Program-made: the position numbers and the translations under genes
Part shown: in pieces, positions 1-6,836 of the stretch
Position numbering within the stretch: position 1 is the first letter of the stretch
Layout: every line of letters begins with the position of its first letter
The notes under the pieces: generated by a model
What the model was told of the DNA's origin: nothing
What the model saw: only the letters and a program-made list of their open reading frames with translations
Database searches by the model: none
Virus record (IMG/VR): IMGVR_UViG_3300046167_000068
Span: 1 to 45,628 of that record
Length of the DNA: 45,628 bases
Strand: one strand, 5' to 3'
Source of the DNA: a virus

Positions 1-1
1 T

Positions 2-160
2 ACCAAGAAACCAACCTATACTAAGGAGGAGTTGATGCTAATAGGTAGGTGGAATGTTATTTGTAATTCACCTAGACCTGAACTTCCTATCGGTGAAACA
101 GAAACCATACCTATAAATATAAATGAATTTGTGTGGCTTAAAAAAGAAGGGTTCGTATGA
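2..160 (+). CDS. C-terminal fragment of a small phage protein (cut by window edge)
   Basis: An open frame runs from the first bases to a TGA at 158-160 and gives 52 residues ending in VWLKKEGFV. No start is needed because the frame is open at the window edge; an internal ATG at 35 would give a 41-residue version, and a GGAGG-like sequence just upstream (27-31) makes that reinitiation site conceivable. Its stop overlaps the ATG of the next gene in an ATGA arrangement, which supports translational coupling. I recognise no family. Confidence 0.5.
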   Translation, partial: TKKPTYTKEELMLIGRWNVICNSPRPELPIGETETIPININEFVWLKKEGFV

Positions 161-399
161 TGAATAGGGATAGCTTCAATCAATGGTTAGATACATGCCC
201 CACTGATGGTTGGCGTGTGGTGTCGGATACCTATGGCTTAATTCATGTAGCCTATGGTATAGAAGAAGATCATGAATGGGTGGAGGAATCTTCATGGTCT
301 CAATTTAAGTTAGCAACACTATGGTTTTTGTTTGGTGGTGTTGTGTCTTTAGGCGTGTTCAGTATGTTTATATCGTTCATGTCTTGGTGGTTAAATTAA
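157..399 (+). CDS. Small protein with C-terminal membrane helix
   Basis: An 80-residue protein. The first half is polar and acidic with several tryptophans. The last 30 residues (about 50-78) form one hydrophobic helix ending in MSWWLN, so it is probably a C-tail-anchored inner-membrane protein. The start is an ATGATG pair at 157/160 overlapping the upstream stop; GAAGGG lies 5-8 bases upstream of both. It belongs to the leftmost early run with the following two-helix membrane protein. Function is unknown; small early membrane proteins of phages often act in superinfection exclusion or host takeover, but nothing here proves that. Confidence 0.55.
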   Translation: MMNRDSFNQWLDTCPTDGWRVVSDTYGLIHVAYGIEEDHEWVEESSWSQFKLATLWFLFGGVVSLGVFSMFISFMSWWLN

Positions 400-416
400 T
401 AAATGAAAGGAATAAT

Positions 417-707
417 ATGACAAGTTTTATTATAGATTGGTGGAATTTGATAATGGATCATGAAAGAAATCCATTGTCTAATATTAAAGATTTAAGGGTA
501 CGGCATTTAGTTATGCAGATACTCGCATGGATGTGGTGTATTGTGTTCACTGCAATGACAGGTACTTGGATGTATCTAGGTGTGAATATTTTATTCCATG
601 CACTCTTATTGTGTGGTATCTTTATAACTGTATCAGTATTTGAAGCGGCTAAACGTAAGCCTCAAATCTTTTATACTTTACGTGGTAAAGGTGGAGAACA
701 CGAATAA
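417..707 (+). CDS. Small membrane protein, two predicted helices
   Basis: A 96-residue protein starting at ATG 417, preceded by GAAAGGA. A longer in-frame extension back to 321 would overlap the previous gene and lacks a ribosome site, so 417 is preferred. Residues about 28-75 are strongly hydrophobic with a short polar break, consistent with two transmembrane helices. The N-terminus is amphipathic and the C-terminus basic. I do not recognise a family. It sits 17 bases behind another small membrane protein and 30 bases before the Cys-rich 560-aa gene. Confidence 0.6.
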   Translation: MTSFIIDWWNLIMDHERNPLSNIKDLRVRHLVMQILAWMWCIVFTAMTGTWMYLGVNILFHALLLCGIFITVSVFEAAKRKPQIFYTLRGKGGEHE

Positions 708-737
708 TTAAACTATTAGTAAAAGAAAGGAATAGCT

Positions 738-2420
738 ATGAGCTATGAAATTAGAATTGTGAATAGGGAGTTAGCTAATAACTCTCAGTTTATACCTGAT
801 AATGTGCAACACTTGGCGTTGATACCTGATTACAAACCCTTCAGTGTTGATGATGACGACATGATCATCGAGTTCAATACACCTACAGGTGCTTTCATTG
901 AGGTTGGTGATGTCAAATTCAGAATTAGTTTTGGCCACGACCCACAGTCAAATGGGTTTGTGGTCAAGCGTATCTTGGATAGTAAACACAGTGACCCTGT
1001 CATACAAGCATGGGGTGACTGGACATTACCTGCAAGGCAACCTGATGGTGCTTTGCATCAATGGTTGTCAGAGAACATAGGGTACGTACACAACTCTACC
1101 TTAGAGATAAACGCTTTACCTCATAGGTTATCTTTGTTTGCACCTATACGTTCTAAGAGAAGGCATGGTTATATTAGTATCTATCAGAACAGTGATAAGT
1201 ATATAGCTGATCTACATACGCCTATGAAGCCTGGAAAAGCTATATCTACTATAGCACCAGAGCTAGACAACAAGACTGTTGATAGGCTAGTCACTGAATT
1301 TCTTGATGCCTTTGCACACAGAGAGTACACAGTCAAAACGTCCAGTAAGCCTGATGACTTTCGTAAGGTGTATACAGGTAAGATGGTGGGTACACAGAAT
1401 GTAAATACTACAGGTACTTACAAGTCACTAGCGTCTAGTTGTATGAGGTATACCTTTGATGATGGGGATGGTCCGATGAACCTACCTATACATCCAACCG
1501 AGGTGTATGGTTCTGGTGATTTCAATATTATATGGGTTGAAGATGCTAGGGGTTTCATAGGTGGTCGTGTCGTTGTCTACATGAAACATGACTCAGGTAT
1601 ACCACAACCATCTTGTGTTTATGGGGCTTGTCAGCAAGCATTAGATATGCTAAAAGATCATCTGGATAGTATAGATGCTTGTGATGTCTATGACTCTGAT
1701 TGGACAGGCGCTAGACTATCAGCTATCAAAGACTATGATACTCAGGCTTACATCGGCCCATACCTAGACCTAGAGCCTAGATCTTTAGACCCTCAAATAT
1801 TACCTGATGGTACTAAAGACAGTGAGGGTAATCCTAACACTAAAGAATACCTAGTTATAGGTTGTGGTGAACTTGATGGTAATGGTTACCAAGGCATATA
1901 CAGTGACGATATTCATCGTTGCTACAACTGTGAAGAGAATGTGCATGAAGATGAGTCACGTTACTCTGAGTACACAGGTAATGTATACTGTGACTGTTGC
2001 TTTCACGATGAACACTTCTATTGCGATTGGTCTGATGAGTACTATCACAATGACCAGCACATATGCGTATGGTATACTACTAGCGATGGTAGTAGAAGAT
2101 ATCATGATGTTGCAGAAGGTTGTGATGGTTATACATGGTGTGAACGTGAGGGTGAGTACTGGGATTCTGATGAGGTAATATATGTAGAGTCTGAGGATTC
2201 ATTTGTATCTCCCCCATTGTTTGAAGCACAATACTTTTGTTCTGATTGGGATGGAGAAGTGTACCACAATGATCAGATGGTTAGTACTATTGAAGATGAG
2301 ACTGTAGCTAAAGATGAAATAGATGGTCACAACTATAATAGTGATAAATATAAATATGTAAAGAATGACTTCGGTATATACATGAAGTCTTATGAAAAGG
2401 AAAACAATAATGAAAAATAA
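738..2420 (+). CDS. Cys-rich early protein with zinc-finger-like repeats, unknown function
   Basis: A 560-residue acidic protein with a good ribosome site (AAAGGAAT) before ATG 738. Residues 1-380 are mixed alpha/beta with an SSCMRY motif near 234 and a VYGSGDFNIIW stretch. The C-terminal third (about 390-540) is rich in Cys, Tyr, Trp and Asp. It holds CYNC (395-398) and CDCC (418-421) pairs, followed by several degenerate units resembling CDWSDEYYHNDQ and CSDWDGEVYHNDQ. This looks like tandem zinc-ribbon or treble-clef units, the later ones having lost part of the Cys set. Large proteins with a similar tail occur in other tailed phages, but I cannot assign a role. Its end overlaps the peptidase gene by 11 bases. 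Confidence 0.75.
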   Translation: MSYEIRIVNRELANNSQFIPDNVQHLALIPDYKPFSVDDDDMIIEFNTPTGAFIEVGDVKFRISFGHDPQSNGFVVKRILDSKHSDPVIQAWGDWTLPARQPDGALHQWLSENIGYVHNSTLEINALPHRLSLFAPIRSKRRHGYISIYQNSDKYIADLHTPMKPGKAISTIAPELDNKTVDRLVTEFLDAFAHREYTVKTSSKPDDFRKVYTGKMVGTQNVNTTGTYKSLASSCMRYTFDDGDGPMNLPIHPTEVYGSGDFNIIWVEDARGFIGGRVVVYMKHDSGIPQPSCVYGACQQALDMLKDHLDSIDACDVYDSDWTGARLSAIKDYDTQAYIGPYLDLEPRSLDPQILPDGTKDSEGNPNTKEYLVIGCGELDGNGYQGIYSDDIHRCYNCEENVHEDESRYSEYTGNVYCDCCFHDEHFYCDWSDEYYHNDQHICVWYTTSDGSRRYHDVAEGCDGYTWCEREGEYWDSDEVIYVESEDSFVSPPLFEAQYFCSDWDGEVYHNDQMVSTIEDETVAKDEIDGHNYNSDKYKYVKNDFGIYMKSYEKENNNEK

Positions 2421-3360
2421 TCTAGTAGATATGTTGCAGTACATGCGACCTGAAGGTGCTAAGACACAGAAAGAATTCTGTCTTGAGTATCTCGAACCTG
2501 TGTTTGGTAAGCCTGACCCCTATGGTAATTACATATGCCAAGTTGGTGTTAAGCCACGTCTATGCTTTACGGCACACCACGACACAGTACACAAGGCTGA
2601 GGGTATGCAGAAGGTTGTTGTATCTAACAACATAATATCTGTAGCTGACCCCAAGGTATCAAGCTGTCTAGGTGCTGACTGTACCACAGGCATATGGCTT
2701 ATACTCAAGATGATTGATGCAGGTGTAGAGGGTACATACGTAGTCCATGCAGCTGAAGAGATAGGTTGTCAGGGTAGTAAGGCACTAGTCTATGACAATC
2801 CACCTTGGTTAGATCATACTGATGCTGTTATATCTTTCGACAGGTATGGTACTAAGTCTGTAATCACACACCAGATGGGTATGCGTACTGCATCTAACAA
2901 GTTTGCACAGTCCTTTGCTACCGCACTCAGTATGCCACAGTTAGTAGCCGATGATGGTGGTTCTTACACAGACAGCAATGAGTATGCTCATGTAGTACCT
3001 GAGTGTACTAACATCAGTGTGGGTTACTACAATCAACATACAGCTAAAGAGACACAAGATATGTCTTATGCAGAGTTGTTACTCAGTAGTTTGTTACAAG
3101 CTGACTGGACAAAGATTGTCATTGATCGTGACCCTACAGTACAAGAGTGTATCTATACTAAGTATGCGCTCAATGATGACTACTATTACTCTCACAACCC
3201 TGATGCTACAGAAGAACTCGTCAACCTAGTGTTAGATTACCCTGATAGGATTGCTGATATGCTGGCTACCTATGGTTATACTGCTGAAGAGATCATGAGA
3301 GAGTGTAACATCTCACCTGATTACTTCGTCAATGACTATGTAGCTACTCGTTATATGTGA
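2410..3360 (+). CDS. M28/M20-clan metallopeptidase-like protein
   Basis: A 316-residue protein. ATG 2410 is preferred over 2392 because AAAAGGA lies 8 bases upstream; it overlaps the previous stop. Every metal-ligand position of di-zinc exopeptidases of clan MH can be seen: HHD at 56-58 (His57-x-Asp type), the bridging Asp90 in LGADCTTG, the catalytic/ligand pair Glu116-Glu117, Asp144 in SFDRYG, and His210 in NQHTAKE. Cys91 replaces the second Asp often found in GADD. It therefore most likely hydrolyses small peptides or amino-acid conjugates in the cytoplasm; no signal peptide is present. The phage role is unknown, perhaps peptide scavenging or disarming a host factor (inference). Confidence 0.8.
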   Translation: MKNNLVDMLQYMRPEGAKTQKEFCLEYLEPVFGKPDPYGNYICQVGVKPRLCFTAHHDTVHKAEGMQKVVVSNNIISVADPKVSSCLGADCTTGIWLILKMIDAGVEGTYVVHAAEEIGCQGSKALVYDNPPWLDHTDAVISFDRYGTKSVITHQMGMRTASNKFAQSFATALSMPQLVADDGGSYTDSNEYAHVVPECTNISVGYYNQHTAKETQDMSYAELLLSSLLQADWTKIVIDRDPTVQECIYTKYALNDDYYYSHNPDATEELVNLVLDYPDRIADMLATYGYTAEEIMRECNISPDYFVNDYVATRYM

Positions 3361-3371
3361 CACGTTGTCAC
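3357..3371. promoter_or_regulatory. 15-bp inverted repeat at the peptidase stop codon
   Basis: GTGACACGTTGTCAC has perfect 6-bp arms (GTGACA/TGTCAC) around CGT and spans the TGA stop of the peptidase gene. There is no following T-tract, so it is not an intrinsic terminator. It could be a repressor or recombinase site given the integrase 120 bp downstream. Function is not established. Confidence 0.3.
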
Positions 3372-3377
3372 AGAGGG

Positions 3378-3405
3378 TTGATTAATTCTAATTAATATGT
3401 ATTTT
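3378..3405 (+). promoter_or_regulatory. Possible weak promoter for integrase
   Basis: A TTGATT hexamer at 3378-3383, 16 bases, then TATTTT (about 3400-3405), in very AT-rich sequence upstream of the integrase. Both boxes match the sigma70 consensus only in part. The iterated palindromes begin right after it, the position expected of an operator or of arm-type integrase sites. Low certainty. Confidence 0.25.
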
Positions 3406-3409
3406 ATAG

Positions 3410-3484
3410 TACTTAAAGTATACTTAAGGTTACTTTAAGTTTACTATTAATATCTATTATTAATTAATAATAATACTTAAAGTA
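3410..3484. repeat. Four copies of an 11-bp palindromic repeat upstream of integrase
   Basis: The unit TACTTAAAGTA, a perfect odd-length palindrome, occurs at 3410-3420 and 3474-3484. Degenerate copies lie between: TACTTAAGGTT at 3421-3431 and TACTTTAAGTT at 3431-3441. The first three are spaced 10-11 bp, so they lie on the same face of the helix. The array fills the 133-bp gap before the integrase start at 3494, otherwise only AT-rich sequence. This is the layout of operator sites or of arm-type integrase/excisionase binding sites. No tRNA 3' end that could mark attP was recognised. Confidence 0.55.
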
Positions 3485-3493
3485 AGGAAAGAT

Positions 3494-4582
3494 ATGAAGT
3501 ATACAACTAAGACTAGTCGTAAGAACGGCAGTACGTCTTGGGTATTTAGACCACCTCAAGACGTAGTGTCAGCAGGTATAGTTAAGTCTCAGACATTTAG
3601 AGATGGTAGAACTGCAAGGGTAGAGATACCAAAGCTATTAGATAAGATAGATGCCTTTCGTAAAGGTGAGTTAGTAGCAGGTGATATAGGTAGGTTATCA
3701 AACCTAAATCAAATAGTAGGTTACTACTTTAAAACCAAACACTTTAATTCTTTGTCGCCCAATACCCAAGATAACTATACCCACAATCTCAAGTGTATCT
3801 GTCGTACAGAAATATATGGTAAAGAGTTTGGTAGTTTTAGAATTGATAGAGTTACAACTCCAGTATGTACTGAAGCCTATGATACTTGGGAAGAAAATGT
3901 AAGTACTAACACAGCCAATGAGTATAGTAGGTCTCTATCTATGATCATGAATTACTGTCGTTCATTAGGCATTGTTAACAACAACCCTGTAACTCATGTT
4001 AATAAGAGAACTCATGAGACACGTTCAACTACATGGAATAATGAACAGGTTGAGAAGTTCTGTGATGTAGCCTTCTCAGATTTTAAGTTTAGAAACATAG
4101 GCCTTTGTGTTCTGATGGCTTATGAGTGGGCGCAAAGACCTATTGATATCTACACTCTCAAGTGGGACAACATACATTTTGATATCAACATGGTAAAGAT
4201 ACGTCAAAGTAAACGTGGTGCTACAGTTGAGCTACCATTAGAAGAACCTTTGACTTCCATGTTACTACAACAGAAAGGTGACTGGGACTTCCAAGAATAT
4301 GTAGTACCCTTTCAGAGGCCTTCAGATGGGGCATACAGGGCGTTTGACCATGCCTCTGCAGGTGTACTAGTCAGACAGATTAAGGAGCTGTCAGGACTAC
4401 CTTCTGATCTACGTGTGGGTGATCTTAGAAAGACAGCCATCAACCAGATGATTGACAGTGAGATAGACCACCTTGCAATCATGTCTGTTACAGGGCATAA
4501 GAATGTGGCAAGTCTTAACCCATATGTTAAACACAATTTAAAAGCGGCTAAGTCTGCATTGAGTAGGAGAAGTAAGGAATGA
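3494..4582 (+). CDS. int: Tyrosine recombinase / phage integrase
   Basis: A 362-residue site-specific recombinase that would insert and excise the phage genome. Residues about 65-165 look like the SAM-like core-binding domain, and about 180-355 the catalytic domain. Catalytic residues visible are Arg215 (EWAQRPID), Lys240 in the beta-hairpin, Arg312 (GDLRKTA), His335 (TGHKN) and nucleophile Tyr344 (NPYVKH). The usual first His of the HxxR box is Asp310 here. Length is normal for this family. The start at 3494 has AAGGAAAG upstream and follows the palindromic repeat array. The stop overlaps the next gene by ATGA. Its presence argues for lysogeny, although no repressor gene was recognised in the window. 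Confidence 0.93.
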   Translation: MKYTTKTSRKNGSTSWVFRPPQDVVSAGIVKSQTFRDGRTARVEIPKLLDKIDAFRKGELVAGDIGRLSNLNQIVGYYFKTKHFNSLSPNTQDNYTHNLKCICRTEIYGKEFGSFRIDRVTTPVCTEAYDTWEENVSTNTANEYSRSLSMIMNYCRSLGIVNNNPVTHVNKRTHETRSTTWNNEQVEKFCDVAFSDFKFRNIGLCVLMAYEWAQRPIDIYTLKWDNIHFDINMVKIRQSKRGATVELPLEEPLTSMLLQQKGDWDFQEYVVPFQRPSDGAYRAFDHASAGVLVRQIKELSGLPSDLRVGDLRKTAINQMIDSEIDHLAIMSVTGHKNVASLNPYVKHNLKAAKSALSRRSKE

Positions 4583-5361
4583 TAATTGCATGGTGGAGTG
4601 CTGGTGTAACTAGTGCAGTGGCAACCAAGTTAGCCATAAATGAATTTGGTATTGATAATGTTATGCCTATATATTTTAAGATAGATAGTGCGCATGAAGA
4701 TAATGTTAGGTTCAAGTCTGAATGTGAGGAGTGGTATGGTAAAGAAATAGAAACATATCAATCCGAGAAACATAAAGATCAGTTTGAAGTTATAGTCAAC
4801 GATAAATATGTGAATGGCCCAGGTGGTGCAAGGTGTACGCTTGTGCTCAAGAAAAGGGTTAGGCAAAAAATTGAACGTGAACTCGACTACGATGGGCAAG
4901 TCTTTGGCTTTGAATATAGTAAGAAAGAAGTTAATAGAGCTATAAGGTTCAGTGAACAATACCCTTCAGCTAAACCCCTATTCCCTTTGATAGAACACAA
5001 AATGAATAAGCCTGAGTGTTTATACTATTTAGAAGATGCAGGTATTGAAAGACCTGAGATGTATAAGTTAGGTTATAAGAATAATAACTGTATTGGCTGT
5101 GTCAAAGGTGGTGCAGGGTACTGGAATAAAATACGTGTTGATTTCCCTGAGTCCTTTCAGAAGATGTCCGAAGCAGAAAGAATTGTAGGACACTCATGCT
5201 TACGTGGTACATTCCTTGATGAGCTTGATCCAGACAAAGGACACAAACAAAAAATTATAATGCCTGATTGTGGTAACTTTTGTGACCTTGAGTTCGAAGA
5301 CATACTTCACCCAAAGGTAGATGAGATACTTGATGAACCAACTAAACTAAGAAAGATATGA
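4579..5361 (+). CDS. PP-loop ATPase, phosphoadenosine phosphosulfate reductase-like
   Basis: A 260-residue member of the adenine nucleotide alpha-hydrolase/PAPS-reductase superfamily. A PP-loop lies at the very N-terminus (WWSAGVTSA, residues 5-13), a variant of SGGxDS with Ala and Thr substitutions. Conserved cysteines occur at 86 (GARCT), 171/174 (CIGC), 207 and 231/235 (CGNFC), suggesting metal or Fe-S binding or sulfur transfer. Phage proteins of this type are usually annotated PAPS reductase; the real substrate is unknown and could be nucleic-acid or nucleotide thiolation rather than sulfate assimilation. It is translationally coupled to the integrase (ATGA) and precedes a small gene and thyX. 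Confidence 0.75.
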   Translation: MIIAWWSAGVTSAVATKLAINEFGIDNVMPIYFKIDSAHEDNVRFKSECEEWYGKEIETYQSEKHKDQFEVIVNDKYVNGPGGARCTLVLKKRVRQKIERELDYDGQVFGFEYSKKEVNRAIRFSEQYPSAKPLFPLIEHKMNKPECLYYLEDAGIERPEMYKLGYKNNNCIGCVKGGAGYWNKIRVDFPESFQKMSEAERIVGHSCLRGTFLDELDPDKGHKQKIIMPDCGNFCDLEFEDILHPKVDEILDEPTKLRKI

Positions 5362-5373
5362 GGAGAATAAATA

Positions 5374-5586
5374 ATGGATGTTCAAGATAGACTAAGGCTA
5401 GCCCACATGTCAGTGTGTAAAGCTGAGAATGAAAGGATGCGTGAGGTATTCAACATGAGAACCTATAAGGAAGGTGATCAGTGGACAGCTCAAAGAAACA
5501 GGCAGTCAACTGGTGCTAAAGGTGGTAGACACAAGAGTCTTAAAAGACTTTGGGTTAAAGAAAGGAAATCAATATGCAATCAATAA
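5374..5586 (+). CDS. Small basic protein of unknown function
   Basis: A 70-residue protein with a strong ribosome site (GAGGAG) before ATG 5374. The N-terminal half is predicted helical; the C-terminal half is strongly basic (KGGRHKSLKRLWVKERK), compatible with nucleic-acid binding. It overlaps the start of thyX by 13 bases. No family recognised. Confidence 0.55.
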   Translation: MDVQDRLRLAHMSVCKAENERMREVFNMRTYKEGDQWTAQRNRQSTGAKGGRHKSLKRLWVKERKSICNQ

Positions 5587-6209
5587 AATCAATTTACATT
5601 GACCACATGGGTAGTGATTTATCTATAGTCAATGCGGCAAGAGTTAGCTATGGTAAAAACCATGATACATTTGACGAAGATAAGGATGCTAAACTAATAC
5701 GTTTCCTTGCTAAACATAAGCATATGTCCCCATTCGGTCATGCATTTGCTACCTTCCATATAGTAGCACCAGTGTTTGTTGCACGTCAGCTAGTGAAGCA
5801 TAAGTTCCTACGTTGGAATGAGATCAGCCGTAGATATGTGTCAACAGAACCTAAGTACTTCGAGCCTACAACATGGAGAGCTGGGGTACTAGATAAAAAA
5901 CAAGGTAGTAGTGAGAGTACTATTATAAGTGATATACATATCAGTACTACCTTAGACTATGTTACATCACTGTATAAACATCTTCTTAAATCTGGTGTAT
6001 GCGAAGAGCAAGCACGTATGGTACTACCTCAGAGTACAATGACTGAGTGGTATTGGAGTGGTAGTCTCGATGCCTTTGCAGATATGTGTAACCTAAGATG
6101 TAGTAAAGACACACAGTTTGAAACACGTATAGTTGCAAAACAAATAGATACTAAGATGTCTGAACTATTTCCAGTATCATGGGAGGCATTGAGAAATGTT
6201 CACAGTTGA
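5574..6209 (+). CDS. thyX: Flavin-dependent thymidylate synthase (ThyX)
   Basis: A 211-residue ThyX that would methylate dUMP to dTMP using methylenetetrahydrofolate, FAD and NADPH, supplying dTTP for phage replication. The signature motif is present as KHKFLRWNEISRRY, where the family consensus is RHRxxSxNExSxRY; both Arg of RHR are Lys and the first Ser is Arg. Upstream HMSPFGHAFATF matches the ThyX N-terminal His/Phe region, and QARMVLPQSTMTEW matches the late QxxR substrate-binding region. Length is normal. The start has GAAAGGAAA upstream. The stop overlaps the next gene by 14 bases. It works with the RNR and MazG genes further along the same strand. Confidence 0.92.
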   Translation: MQSIKSIYIDHMGSDLSIVNAARVSYGKNHDTFDEDKDAKLIRFLAKHKHMSPFGHAFATFHIVAPVFVARQLVKHKFLRWNEISRRYVSTEPKYFEPTTWRAGVLDKKQGSSESTIISDIHISTTLDYVTSLYKHLLKSGVCEEQARMVLPQSTMTEWYWSGSLDAFADMCNLRCSKDTQFETRIVAKQIDTKMSELFPVSWEALRNVHS

Positions 6210-6441
6210 ATTTGAAAAAGATTATTCTGTCGTTACTAGTATGGATGAACAGAATAACTTTGATGATATTGAAATGTATCTTGAGAACAATGGTGTTGTT
6301 TTCTTAAGACAATACGTAGAAGAAATAGACACACACCAGGTGATTGAAATATCCTATAAACAATTACTTGACTTGTGGTCTTCCATGAGGCAGACTGAAG
6401 GCCTATTTAAACTAGAACTAATCGGAAAGGAAAAACGATGA
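6196..6441 (+). CDS. Small acidic protein of unknown function
   Basis: An 81-residue acidic protein that begins inside the end of thyX (14-base overlap) and overlaps the next gene by 4 bases (ATGA). It is predicted alpha/beta, with no Cys and no membrane segment. No family recognised. Tight overlap on both sides supports that it is expressed. Confidence 0.55.
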   Translation: MFTVEFEKDYSVVTSMDEQNNFDDIEMYLENNGVVFLRQYVEEIDTHQVIEISYKQLLDLWSSMRQTEGLFKLELIGKEKR

Positions 6442-6836
6442 GTAAATCACAACATGAATTAATTATGACACACCTTAGAACAACTAAGGGTATTACAGTA
6501 CGTGAGGCTATGATAGATTATAGCATCAGTTGCTTAACCAAACGTATACAAGAGCTACGTAAGCTTGGTCACGACATACTTAGTGTCAAGAAGAAGCACC
6601 CTGTTACAGGTCAACGTTATGTACGTTACGTATTGCAAGGGGAAGATGTCATGACACTATATCTTTGGCCACCTGTCATCATGTACCTACTAGGTATGAT
6701 GCTAGTCATAGGTATGTTTGAATCAATGAATGATGACAATAAAGGTACATATAAGCTAGCTATTCTCTGGCCTTTTGTTTCAATCATGTTTATATATGAG
6801 ATGATGAGGGATATAATTAATGGCGATAGGAGATAA
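6438..6836 (+). CDS. HTH-domain protein fused to a two-helix membrane tail
   Basis: A 132-residue protein. Residues 5-66 look like a winged helix-turn-helix (a TTKGITVREAMIDY helix, then CLTKRIQELRKLGHDI as recognition helix, then a VTGQRYVRYVL wing), as seen in small phage HTH proteins. Residues 72-95 and about 103-125 are hydrophobic helices. A second ATG at 6651 (codon 72) carries a strong AAGGGGAA ribosome site 6 bases upstream, so a separate 61-residue membrane protein could be made from the same frame. The 3' end overlaps the primase-helicase gene by 17 bases. Confidence 0.65.
   Translation: MSKSQHELIMTHLRTTKGITVREAMIDYSISCLTKRIQELRKLGHDILSVKKKHPVTGQRYVRYVLQGEDVMTLYLWPPVIMYLLGMMLVIGMFESMNDDNKGTYKLAILWPFVSIMFIYEMMRDIINGDRR

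Noticed and set aside
3361-3493. attP core overlapping a tRNA 3' end
   Set aside because: No tRNA-like segment is recognisable; only palindromic AT-rich repeats are present, so attP cannot be placed.
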